A DNA stretch of 17,061 nt. Origin: Candidatus Gastranaerophilales bacterium (GTDB lineage: Bacteria > Cyanobacteriota > Vampirovibrionia > Gastranaerophilales > Gastranaerophilaceae). Below are positions 1 through 7,012 of the stretch, one piece after another. The stretch's first letter is position 1. The number at the start of each line of letters is the position of its first letter. Under the pieces are notes generated by a model. It ran no database searches. It saw nothing but the letters and a program-made list of their open reading frames with translations, and had not been told where the DNA came from. The translations under genes were made by a program, and so were the position numbers. The stretch spans positions 1 through 17,061 of the forward strand of contig UNSJ01000040.1 in the NCBI GenBank assembly GCA_900548405.1, in the 5' to 3' direction.

Positions 1-735
1 GTTGTTTAATAGATAGTGTTTATTTAATTCAATAGATACTCCATCACGTATTAAAGTATAATTATTTGAAGACCATAAAAATGTTATTGTTAAAGAAGTA
101 ATTATTAAAGATATAAATATTAAAAATTTATGCTTTTTTATGGGGATTAGAGGAAAAAGAAATAGTGGAAAAATTATTCCTTTACATAATGCACCTGTTA
201 TGCAGAATATATATAAAATCGGTAAATCTTTTTTATAGGAAAATTCCCTATTTCCATATATTAATTTGAATATATAAGCAAAAAATAAAAAAGCAAAAGC
301 ATTACTGAATGAATCTGCTGCGTAAGACATCCCTTCAAATATTGATGTAGGTAGAAGAGCAGCAACAAAAAACGGCCATTTGAATACTGGTGTTATATGT
401 ATTGCAACTGCTATTAAAATTATCCAGACAATAAGATTAAAAAAACGTCCTACGTAATAGTTGTTATGTGATATTTTTAGTCCCATACCCGAAAATATAT
501 ACATCACCGGAGAATAACCGCTGGCTCCATGAAAATTGTAGGTGTTACTTTTTGATTCTGTTTTTGACATTTTTTCAAGAGGTTTATTATATAGTATTCC
601 TTTTGATACTTCTTTTGCTCTTGCAAAATGTGATGGTTCATCACATACAAATGAGGGCGGGGTGATGAACATAATTAAGGTTCCAAATAATAATGCAAAT
701 ATTACAAAAATTATTTCAGGATGATTAAGTTTCAT
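1..735 (-). CDS. DUF2142-like polytopic membrane protein (C-terminus off the left edge)
   Basis: An ATG at 733-735 opens a frame that stays open for 245 codons to base 1, so the C-terminal part lies outside the window. The visible part has an N-terminal membrane helix (about residues 8-25) followed by TPPSFVCDEPSHF (D32-E33-P34), an extracytoplasmic stretch, YYVGRFFNL, a second helix, and ALLPTSIFEGMSYAAD. These blocks match the PPxxxxDEPxHF, YxxGRxxN and LPxxxFxxxSxxxD pattern I associate with DUF2142 proteins. That family resembles GT-C glycosyltransferases and usually sits in cell-surface polysaccharide loci. The start overlaps the stop of the upstream glycosyltransferase (ATGA, 732-735), which implies translational coupling. 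A role in transferring or exporting a lipid-linked sugar is inference. Family assignment is fairly good; the exact reaction is unknown. Confidence 0.8.
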   Translation of the reverse strand, partial: MKLNHPEIIFVIFALLFGTLIMFITPPSFVCDEPSHFARAKEVSKGILYNKPLEKMSKTESKSNTYNFHGASGYSPVMYIFSGMGLKISHNNYYVGRFFNLIVWIILIAVAIHITPVFKWPFFVAALLPTSIFEGMSYAADSFSNAFAFLFFAYIFKLIYGNREFSYKKDLPILYIFCITGALCKGIIFPLFLFPLIPIKKHKFLIFISLIITSLTITFLWSSNNYTLIRDGVSIELNKHYLLNN

Positions 736-1427
736 TTTACTCCTTTTAAAATTGTTTTGCATATTTTTAAAGTATCATTCAAAGGTTTAAAATGACTGCT
801 TTTGTTTTTGTCGATATAGATTGTTTTAATAGGTATTTCTTTTATATTAATATCAGATTTTTTAGCTTTTATAATCATATCTGTTTCAAAGGAAAAATCA
901 GATAAATTTATATCGAGGAGTTCTTGGGCAAATTGTATAGGAATTCCGCGAAGACCTGTTTGAGTGTCTTTTAAATTTATTCTATGCACAAGTTTTATAA
1001 AAAATGAGACAGAAGTATTTCCTATAATGCTTCTTAAAGGGATATGCTTATCTTTGAAACATCTGCATCCAAGATATAAACAGTCGGGAGAATTGCTTAA
1101 CGCATTGCATAGTTTTATAATATCTTCAACACTGTGCTGCAAGTCGCAATCAGCTGTAACAATACCGTTACATTGCGGATAGTTATCCATGATATATTTA
1201 AAACCGTTTTTTAAAGCCTCACCTTTTCCTAAATTTTTATTGTGAGAGATAATGCAATCGGGGGGGGGGCACTTTTTAAGCAAGTCATTGAAAGATATTC
1301 CGCAGGTACTTCCATCGTTAACAATTATTATCGGTGTATCCGATAAATTATATTTTAATTGTTCAACCAGCTGCTCTAATCTGTTATCAGGATTATAAGC
1401 AGGTATTAATATGCATATATTTTTCAA
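732..1427 (-). CDS. Family 2 glycosyltransferase (dolichyl/polyprenyl-phosphate sugar synthase-like), with C10 tract
   Basis: 231 residues with the GT-A hallmarks of family 2: VNDGS (36-40) for nucleotide binding, NLGKGEALKNG (65-75), the metal-binding TADCDLQH (D93-x-D95), TGLRG (157-161) and FETDM (180-184). The pattern resembles DPM1/GtrB-type enzymes, which load a sugar onto polyprenyl phosphate at the cytosolic membrane face. It lacks the C-terminal membrane helices of GtrB, so it is the short form. The start is TTG, supported by GAGG five bases upstream on the minus strand. Ten consecutive C bases (1260-1269, G on +) encode the end of C53 and P54-P56, between the NDGS and KGEAL motifs. 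Slippage there would truncate the enzyme and could silence the overlapping DUF2142 gene. The donor sugar cannot be read from sequence. Confidence 0.9.
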   Translation of the reverse strand: MKNICILIPAYNPDNRLEQLVEQLKYNLSDTPIIIVNDGSTCGISFNDLLKKCPPPDCIISHNKNLGKGEALKNGFKYIMDNYPQCNGIVTADCDLQHSVEDIIKLCNALSNSPDCLYLGCRCFKDKHIPLRSIIGNTSVSFFIKLVHRINLKDTQTGLRGIPIQFAQELLDINLSDFSFETDMIIKAKKSDINIKEIPIKTIYIDKNKSSHFKPLNDTLKICKTILKGVK

Positions 1428-1447
1428 TACTTCCTCGTTTACTCAAT

Positions 1448-1502
1448 AAAAAAAGCAGGGATTATGGACTTTTTAGTATTAACTTTGCCTCCCCCTGCTT
1501 TT
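1448..1502 (-). terminator. Rho-independent terminator after the SPFH gene
   Basis: AAAAGCAGGG (1451-1460) pairs with CCCTGCTTTT (1493-1502) across a 32-base loop. Read on the minus strand, the stem is followed by seven T. It lies 12 bases past the SPFH stop, which fits ending the nfeD-SPFH transcript. The long loop is unusual, and some read-through into the glycosyltransferase, which has no obvious promoter of its own, is possible. Confidence 0.7.
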
Positions 1503-1514
1503 ATATAGTCTGAT

Positions 1515-2486
1515 TTATTTTTTGTCAAACATTTGCTTAATGCCGTCAACAGAAGATAAAATTCCGGTAGCTTCATAAGGCATATAAACAACTTTGTTAT
1601 TTTCTCCGCTTGTTATGGCAGTCATTGTTTCTAAATACTTCATAGCAATTAAGTATTTATCGGGTTGTCCTTTATCAGCCAAAGCGTTTATAATTCTTTG
1701 GATAGCTTCTTTTTCCGCATCAGCTTCAATAATACGTGCCTGCGCAATACCTTCGGCTTTTAAGATATCTGCCTGTTTAGCACCTTCTGCTGAACGGATT
1801 GCAGCTTCTTTTTCACCTTCAGCTTTTCTGATAGCTGCTTCTTTAAGACCTTCAGCTTCAGTGATAGTAGCTTTCTTTTCTCTGTCTGCTTTCATCAATT
1901 TATCCATTGATGCCTGTATGTCTGCAGGAGGGAAAATATCCTGAATTTCAACACGGTTAACTTTAACGCCCCATTTATTTGTAGCTTCGTCAAGAGTTGT
2001 TCTTAATTCATCATTAATTTTACCTCTTGAGGTTAAAGTTTCCTGCAAATCCATTTGACCTACAAGGTTTCTCAAAGTTGTTTGAGTTAATTTTTCAATT
2101 GCTTCAGGAAGGTTTTTAATTTCATAAACTGCACTTTTTGCATCAACAATTTGGAAGTAAATCAAAGCGTTGATTGTAATTGAAACGTTATCTCTTGTAA
2201 TTACATTTTGACGCGGAAAATCATACATTTGTTCTCTCAAATCAATTCTGTCGACTGCTTTTAGGTAATATGCATTTCTTCCGTCAAAGCCTCTTTGAGT
2301 AACTTTTTCCAAAATACTGCGCGGTGCTTCAAGTACAGGAAATATAAAGTTAGGACCGGCATGAAGTGTTTTTTCATAACGTCCCATTCTTTCAATAATA
2401 ACTTCTTGTTGCTGCTGCACGATAATAATACCTTTGAATACATAAATTAAAAGTGCAACGAGTAGTATTAATAGTACAATACCCAT
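1515..2486 (-). CDS. SPFH/band-7 membrane protein (slipin/QmcA-like)
   Basis: 323 residues. An N-terminal membrane helix (about 2-22) is followed by an SPFH/band-7 domain (about 25-190). Recognisable blocks are VIIERMGRYEKTLHAGPNF, the PRQNVITRDNV region, and GVKVNRVEIQDIFPP. From about 205 to 262 there is an Ala/Glu/Lys-rich helical section with short tandem units of the type AEGxKEAAIRK, a coiled coil typical of slipins that drives oligomerisation. The family forms large ring assemblies in membrane microdomains and is often linked to membrane quality control or FtsH. It is paired with an NfeD gene directly upstream (8-base gap), the standard NfeD-SPFH arrangement. The ribosome site AGGAG overlaps the nfeD stop codon, suggesting coupled translation. 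Length and architecture are normal for the QmcA group. Confidence 0.93.
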   Translation of the reverse strand: MGIVLLILLVALLIYVFKGIIIVQQQQEVIIERMGRYEKTLHAGPNFIFPVLEAPRSILEKVTQRGFDGRNAYYLKAVDRIDLREQMYDFPRQNVITRDNVSITINALIYFQIVDAKSAVYEIKNLPEAIEKLTQTTLRNLVGQMDLQETLTSRGKINDELRTTLDEATNKWGVKVNRVEIQDIFPPADIQASMDKLMKADREKKATITEAEGLKEAAIRKAEGEKEAAIRSAEGAKQADILKAEGIAQARIIEADAEKEAIQRIINALADKGQPDKYLIAMKYLETMTAITSGENNKVVYMPYEATGILSSVDGIKQMFDKK

Positions 2487-2495
2487 GATTCTCTC

Positions 2496-2921
2496 CTATA
2501 TTTTTTCTACTGTTAAAACTAAACTGTCATATTTAACAATTCTTACTTCTGAACCTGCAGGAATTTCTTCATCTGAATCCACGCGAGCTTCCCATCTTTC
2601 GTCATAAATGGTTATAGCACCCGAAAACTTAGTAACTGGTTCGATTACTTTAACAATTTTGCCTATGTATTTCCCTTCCATTCCTGTTTCTTGCAATTTG
2701 CTTTCTCTGTTCCTTAACAAAATAGGACGAAGCAAAAGAATAAAAAGGATGGATAAAATAACATAAATAACTGTCAAAATCACCCAGCTGTGGATAAATA
2801 ATGCCAGCACTGCAGTCGCAAATCCTGCAAAGGCGAGGTTTAAAAAGAACATAGACGGTAAAACCATTTCAAGTATCAGACAAACCAGCCCTACAATTGC
2901 GAAAATTTCCCATAAAACCAT
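2496..2921 (-). CDS. NfeD-like membrane protein, short form
   Basis: 141 residues from the ATG at 2919-2921. That start is chosen because AAGGAG sits 8 bases upstream, whereas a longer reading (to 2957) would begin inside the promoter and has no such site. Two to three hydrophobic segments (about residues 3-75) are followed by a short soluble domain (about 85-141). The latter contains GKIVKVIEPVTKFSG, IYDERWEARVDS and IPAGSEVRIVKYDSL, the OB-fold pattern of NfeD C-terminal domains. The N-terminal serine protease of long NfeD proteins is absent, making this the short NfeD1b type that accompanies an SPFH partner. It probably anchors or regulates the SPFH assembly encoded next; the exact activity of the short form is unclear. 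Confidence 0.9.
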   Translation of the reverse strand: MVLWEIFAIVGLVCLILEMVLPSMFFLNLAFAGFATAVLALFIHSWVILTVIYVILSILFILLLRPILLRNRESKLQETGMEGKYIGKIVKVIEPVTKFSGAITIYDERWEARVDSDEEIPAGSEVRIVKYDSLVLTVEKI

Positions 2922-2947
2922 ATTTTGGACTCCTTTTTTATGTGTTG

Positions 2948-2976
2948 ATTGTATCATATTTTTTCTAAGTCGTCAA
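2948..2976 (-). promoter_or_regulatory. Promoter of the nfeD-SPFH operon
   Basis: On the minus strand TTGACG (2971-2976) is followed after exactly 17 bases by TACAAT (2948-2953), preceded by TGA (extended -10). Transcription would start around 2940, giving a short leader with AAGGAG before the nfeD ATG at 2921. It supports the downstream start for nfeD. Confidence 0.75.
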
Positions 2977-3032
2977 TGAAAGTTGAGCTGAACTAATATT
3001 GTATTCTTTATTTTTTATTATAAACTCTAAGT

Positions 3033-4448
3033 ATGATTACTTTTGACTCATTAACATTAAAAAAGTGGCTTGATGAAAATAAAGATTTTTTAACGGGTGC
3101 AAGAATTCAAAAAATTCAGCAGCCTACAAGGCGTGACTTTGTTCTATCCATAAGAAGTATGGGTGAAACAAGAAAGCTTTATATAAATATTAATCCTCAA
3201 TGCTATCATGTGTGTTTTATGAGTAAAGAAAATGAGGCTAAAAGACTTATTGAAATTCCGCAAAAACCTCCGATGTTTTGTATGCTTTTGAGAAAATATT
3301 TAGAAAATGCTGTGATTTCAAAAGTGGAACAGCCTCCGTATGAAAGAATTCTTGAGTTTTATATTGAAACCTTCAATGAACTTTCCGAAAAAATATACCT
3401 GTGTCTTGCTATTGAATTAATGGGAAAACATTCAAATGTTGTTCTATACAGCTATGATACAAATATGATTATAGGCTGTGCTCATAACGTCGGTGCCGAG
3501 AAAAGTAAAGAACGCGAAATGGCAGGCGGGTTGCCTTATATTTATCCTCCGGGACGTCCTGCAGGCTGGTATGCTAACGATAAATCGCTTTCTGGTTGTA
3601 ATAGTAATGATATCAATTGCGTAATTGATGATTATTATGCAGAATGTATTAATAATGAAAAGTTTAACAGACTGAAAGACACTTATAAGCAACTTGTTAT
3701 GCGCAGACTTAAAAAAAATGAAAATTCTTTAAAGAAGATGCAGTACAGACTTGAAAAAGAGTTTGATTCTGATAAATATCGTCTGTACGGTGATTTAATA
3801 ATGGCAAATCTTTATAACCTCAAAGATTATTCCAAGTCAATAAAGGTTTATGATTATGAAAATAACAAAGATATTATTATTGAAATGGATGAAACCAAAA
3901 CTTTAAAAGATAATGCCAATAAATTTTATAAACTTTATAACAAAGGAAAAACATCTGTTGAAAAATTAACTGAATTAACAAATTCTTTAAAAGAATCAAT
4001 AAATTACTACGAGCAAATTTTGTATTCTTTAGAAATTGCTTCTTCTGTAAATGATTTGCTTGAGATAAAAGCAGAGGTTGAACCTGAAAAGGAAAGAAAA
4101 TTAGTTAAAAAATCTGCAATAGAACCGCTCGAATTAAACATTGAAGGCTGTAAAGTTTTTGTAGGCAGGAATAACAGACAGAACGATTATATTTTATCTA
4201 AGCTTTCAAGAGATGATGATATCTGGCTGCATACTAAAGATTGCGCAGGTTCACATGTGCTTTTAAGATGTGAAAATCCTTCTGATGAATTGATATTAAA
4301 ATGTGCAGAACTTGCAAAAGAGTACTCAAAAGGTAAAAATTCATCAAAAGTAGGTATTATTTATACAAAAAGAAAGTATTTAAAAAAGCCTCCTGCTGCC
4401 AATTTAGGATATGTTACTTATAAAAACGAACGGGAAATTATTCTTTGA
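3033..4448 (+). CDS. rqcH: NFACT-family ribosome quality control protein RqcH
   Basis: 471 residues of the NFACT (Rqc2/RqcH/FbpA-like) family. RqcH binds stalled 50S subunits carrying peptidyl-tRNA and recruits tRNA-Ala to add C-terminal alanine tails. The NFACT-N domain spans about 1-180, with KIQQPTRRDF, PPMFCMLLRKYL, YERILEF and the signature IELMGKHSNVVL (128-138). A helical/coiled middle runs about 200-345, and the NFACT-R domain from about 368 has DDIWLHTKDCAGSHVLLR (395-412). The position usually occupied by the Asp-Arg tRNA-binding pair is Glu104-Arg105 here. The protein is roughly 100 residues shorter than the Bacillus form, mostly in the helical middle and C-terminus. No Shine-Dalgarno site precedes the ATG. 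It overlaps the next gene by one base (TGATG). Confidence 0.92.
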   Translation: MITFDSLTLKKWLDENKDFLTGARIQKIQQPTRRDFVLSIRSMGETRKLYININPQCYHVCFMSKENEAKRLIEIPQKPPMFCMLLRKYLENAVISKVEQPPYERILEFYIETFNELSEKIYLCLAIELMGKHSNVVLYSYDTNMIIGCAHNVGAEKSKEREMAGGLPYIYPPGRPAGWYANDKSLSGCNSNDINCVIDDYYAECINNEKFNRLKDTYKQLVMRRLKKNENSLKKMQYRLEKEFDSDKYRLYGDLIMANLYNLKDYSKSIKVYDYENNKDIIIEMDETKTLKDNANKFYKLYNKGKTSVEKLTELTNSLKESINYYEQILYSLEIASSVNDLLEIKAEVEPEKERKLVKKSAIEPLELNIEGCKVFVGRNNRQNDYILSKLSRDDDIWLHTKDCAGSHVLLRCENPSDELILKCAELAKEYSKGKNSSKVGIIYTKRKYLKKPPAANLGYVTYKNEREIIL

Positions 4449-5668
4449 TGTTGGAAGAAATTTTAAACATAACTGATAATGTTGATATGGCAAAGAAACA
4501 TGTTATAGCACTTGTCGATTGCGATTCGTTTTTCGTGTCCTGTGAACAGGCGGTTAATCCTGAACTGAAAGGAAAACCTGTATGTGTTATGTCAGGACGC
4601 GGTCAGTGTGTGATTTCACGTTCCAAAGAAGCAAAGAAGCTCGGAGTGAGAATGGGAATGCCATACTTTCAAATTGAAGGAGCTATGAAAAAAGCTGTCT
4701 ATATAAACGCAAATCACGATTTGTACTGCGAAATTTCAGAAAAAGTTATGGATGTTCTAAAAGAAATTAGTCCTAAAGTGGAAGTGTATTCTGTTGATGA
4801 GGCTTTTGTCGATTTGACGGGTTTGGAAAGGCTTTATAAGAAAAATTATTATGAAATTGCGCAATTTATCAGACAGGAAATCAAGGATAAAGTGGATATT
4901 CCTGTATCTATCGGTATAAGTTCTTCAAAAACTCTGGCAAAACTTGCATCAGATAAAGCAAAAAAACTTGAAGACGGAGTTTTTTTAATAGGTTCAAGGA
5001 AGATTCAGCCTGAACTTTTGAAAACAAGTATTGATGAAATTTGGGGTATAGGCAGAAATTTATCTGCTCTGTTTAGAAAAAACGGAATTCTTACAGCTTA
5101 TGAACTTGTTCAGCAGAATGATTTATGGCTTAATAAGCAAATCGGAATACGCGGTCTTGAAATGAAGCACGAGCTTTTGGGAGAGATGATTTCTCCTGTT
5201 GATGACAGTGTTAAGCTTCCTAAATCAATACAAAAGACAAGTGCTCTGGCTAAATTTACTTCGGATAAGGAATATTTAAAAAATTCTTTAAATTATCACA
5301 TTCATCGTGCTTGTGTGAAGTTGAGAAAGCTTGATGCAAAGTGTTTTGGTATAAGTATATATTTGCGTACAAAGGATTTCAAAGTATATTGTGAAAAACG
5401 TGTTTTAAATAAGGCCACAAATTTTGAACTTGAAATTTCAGATATAATTTTTGAACTTCTTGATGAATTGTATAATCCGAAAATTCTTTACCGCAGTACA
5501 GGAGTAATTTTAGATACTTTCGAGCAAAACTCCGAAGCGCAGTTGTCAATTTTTGATAATCCTGAAGATGATATAAAGAAAGAAAGGCTTACAAAATGTT
5601 TTGACAAGCTAGAAAGCCGATTTGGTAAAAATATCATACAGACAGGCTTTATAACCGATGATGTGTAA
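4448..5668 (+). CDS. Y-family translesion DNA polymerase, UmuC-like
   Basis: 406 residues from the ATG at 4448-4450, which shares its A with the rqcH stop (TGATG), so translation is probably coupled. The catalytic palm shows VDCDSFF (D24, with F29 at the steric-gate position) and YSVDEAF (D117-E118). CVISRSKEAKKLGVRMGMPYF (54-74) is closer to UmuC/UvrX than to DinB. A helix-hairpin-helix segment IDEIWGIGRNLSALF (195-209), a little-finger domain (about 258-355), and a beta-clamp motif QLSIFD (365-370) follow. Such enzymes copy past DNA lesions at the cost of accuracy. No umuD partner is visible here. Whether it acts alone like DinB or needs a distant partner is unknown. An internal Met14 is a possible alternative start but has no ribosome site. 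Confidence 0.92.
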   Translation: MLEEILNITDNVDMAKKHVIALVDCDSFFVSCEQAVNPELKGKPVCVMSGRGQCVISRSKEAKKLGVRMGMPYFQIEGAMKKAVYINANHDLYCEISEKVMDVLKEISPKVEVYSVDEAFVDLTGLERLYKKNYYEIAQFIRQEIKDKVDIPVSIGISSSKTLAKLASDKAKKLEDGVFLIGSRKIQPELLKTSIDEIWGIGRNLSALFRKNGILTAYELVQQNDLWLNKQIGIRGLEMKHELLGEMISPVDDSVKLPKSIQKTSALAKFTSDKEYLKNSLNYHIHRACVKLRKLDAKCFGISIYLRTKDFKVYCEKRVLNKATNFELEISDIIFELLDELYNPKILYRSTGVILDTFEQNSEAQLSIFDNPEDDIKKERLTKCFDKLESRFGKNIIQTGFITDDV

Positions 5669-5674
5669 TCAGTC

Positions 5675-5703
5675 TTGAATTTTTCTTAAAAAGTTAATAT
5701 AAT
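5675..5703 (+). promoter_or_regulatory. Promoter of the prepilin-like pseudogene
   Basis: TTGAAT (5675-5680), 17 bases, then a perfect TATAAT (5698-5703). AAGGAG follows at 5724-5729, six bases before the ATG at 5736. Promoter and ribosome site are intact although the gene behind them is broken. Confidence 0.75.
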
Positions 5704-5735
5704 TAATACGGTCATTGAAAATTAAGGAGCAATTT

Positions 5736-6887
5736 ATGAGAAGATTAAGTAAAAAGTTGTCGTAATGCTAATTATTGCTGTTATAGTCGGCGTAAGCATA
5801 AAGGTAACCAAATCACGTTTGGATAATATATTATCTTATACATACTATTCAACGTATTCAACATCGCGTTCTGTTACTGCTAATATGCTTGCCGATTTCA
5901 ACCCTGAAGACGAAATTTATAAAGCAAATAATAAAACATCATTATTCGCTAATTATACAATCATTTTCTTTTGGGAAATTTAGGAGTAAATTCAGCTTAT
6001 GGAGATGGTACTGCAAAAATGTACGGGTGCCCTTATGCAGCGTATGATTATTTTCATATAACATACACTATCGGTGGAACTCCAAATGGCGGTATTGTAA
6101 CTACCGGCGGATTTTTACTCGGAAGCAATATTTATGATGGCTGGACAAGCGCTGATTTATCAGATGTAATGCCTTGTAACTTCCCTGTCGATATAGGTTA
6201 TCCTGAATTTCTTGGGTAAAGTGTCCCGGAAAATTTCCAGAAAACAGGGATCTGCGGACCTATTTTTCCGCTAGATCGTTATTCTTGCATAACAGCCGCA
6301 GGAATATCAACAGGGGACAGCAAAACATTAGTAAATGATAAATACTGTTTGTATGAAGAAGATTGTCCAGAGGGAACTTATGTAGATTCTTTTGAAAGCG
6401 ATAACGGCTTAGGAGGCAAAAGACGTGTTGAATATTGTGCACAAGCATATCAATGTTGTGACGGCACATATGTAAAATCCCTTTTAGAATGTGATTACAG
6501 TAAATGTCCTTCTACTCCTTCAGTCTGCAATGTTTACCCCGGCGAAACCGAAACGCAGCTAAAGTATTGTTCAGGCAAAAAATTTGATGACAGTCCCGAA
6601 GTCTGCGATTGGGTAAATATTACTCCTTGGCCTCCGTCTTGTGAAACCGGTAAAGAGTGGAGTGAAGAACATTTGCAGGTAAGTGTAAAGAAAGAAAGCT
6701 TTAGCGGAGGAGGGCACCGCGTCTTACGCTGGCTATCAAAAAACGTTTCCTTTAAAGAAGGTGCCTGCCAATCAGGCTATGTAAATTCAGAAACTCCATA
6801 CTGTATAGGAAGCACTTATAACCTAACTTGTAATTCTATGAATTCCAATAGTCGTTTAATACCTATACGACCTTTAAAATTCTTCTG
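5736..6887 (+). pseudogene. Cys-rich prepilin-like secreted protein, broken by two frameshifts and one stop
   Basis: The reading begins at ATG 5736 (MRRLSKKLS, then TAA). Skipping one missing base near 5761 continues as VMLIIAVIVGVSIKV and on through about 65 residues. A second one-base loss in the T-rich stretch about 5961-5975 moves the frame to LGNLGVNSAYGDGT. An in-frame TAA at 6217-6219 then interrupts it. The same frame resumes immediately (SVPENFQKTGICGP) and runs to TGA at 6885-6887. The rebuilt product would be about 380 residues: a basic tip, one hydrophobic N-terminal helix of pilin-like shape but without the GFTLxE motif, and a long tail with more than 15 cysteines, probably extracytoplasmic and disulfide-rich. 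Kinship with type IV pilin-like proteins is a guess from shape. No gene function is recognised. Confidence 0.75.
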
Positions 6888-6928
6888 ACCCCATACTCAA
6901 TATAACATCATATTGAAATCAGAAGAAC

Positions 6929-6954
6929 AGCGCCCTGAGTTTCTTCAGGGCGCT
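6929..6954 (+). terminator. GC-rich terminator hairpin of the pseudogene
   Basis: AGCGCCCTGA (6929-6938) pairs perfectly with TCAGGGCGCT (6945-6954) over a 6-base loop, followed by TTGTTAT. The stem is very strong for this AT-rich DNA and lies 41 bases past the final stop of the pseudogene. The T run is short, so termination efficiency is uncertain. Confidence 0.7.
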
Positions 6955-6964
6955 TTGTTATAAT

Positions 6965-6995
6965 AAAAAATCCTCAACATTGTTGAGGATTTTTT
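6965..6995. terminator. Bidirectional terminator between the pseudogene and the SLH gene
   Basis: A perfect 14-bp stem, AAAAAATCCTCAAC (6965-6978) with GTTGAGGATTTTTT (6982-6995), has a 3-base loop. It gives a T6 run on either strand, so it can end both the plus-strand pseudogene transcript and the minus-strand SLH gene that stops at 7013. A 14-base palindrome, TCTTAAATTTAAGA (6998-7011), lies between it and the SLH stop. Confidence 0.85.
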
Positions 6996-7012
6996 AATCT
7001 TAAATTTAAGAT

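Noticed and set aside
468..724. Two short plus-strand frames over the DUF2142 gene
   Set aside because: The minus strand holds a continuous 245-codon frame with family motifs; these are shadows.
1594..1944. Plus-strand Ala/Ser-rich open frame opposite the SPFH gene
   Set aside because: It is the mirror of the repetitive AEGxKEAAIRK coiled coil; codon repeats keep the other strand open. No ribosome site or family match.
3444..3692. Minus-strand frame inside rqcH
   Set aside because: Overlaps the NFACT signature on the plus strand; no start signal.
6217..6219. Programmed stop-codon readthrough in the Cys-rich gene
   Set aside because: Two frameshifts upstream already prevent translation to this point, so decay is the simpler explanation.
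6998..7011. 14-base palindrome TCTTAAATTTAAGA as an operator
   Set aside because: It lies between two 3' ends next to a terminator, where an operator makes little sense; more likely part of terminator structure or chance in AT-rich DNA.
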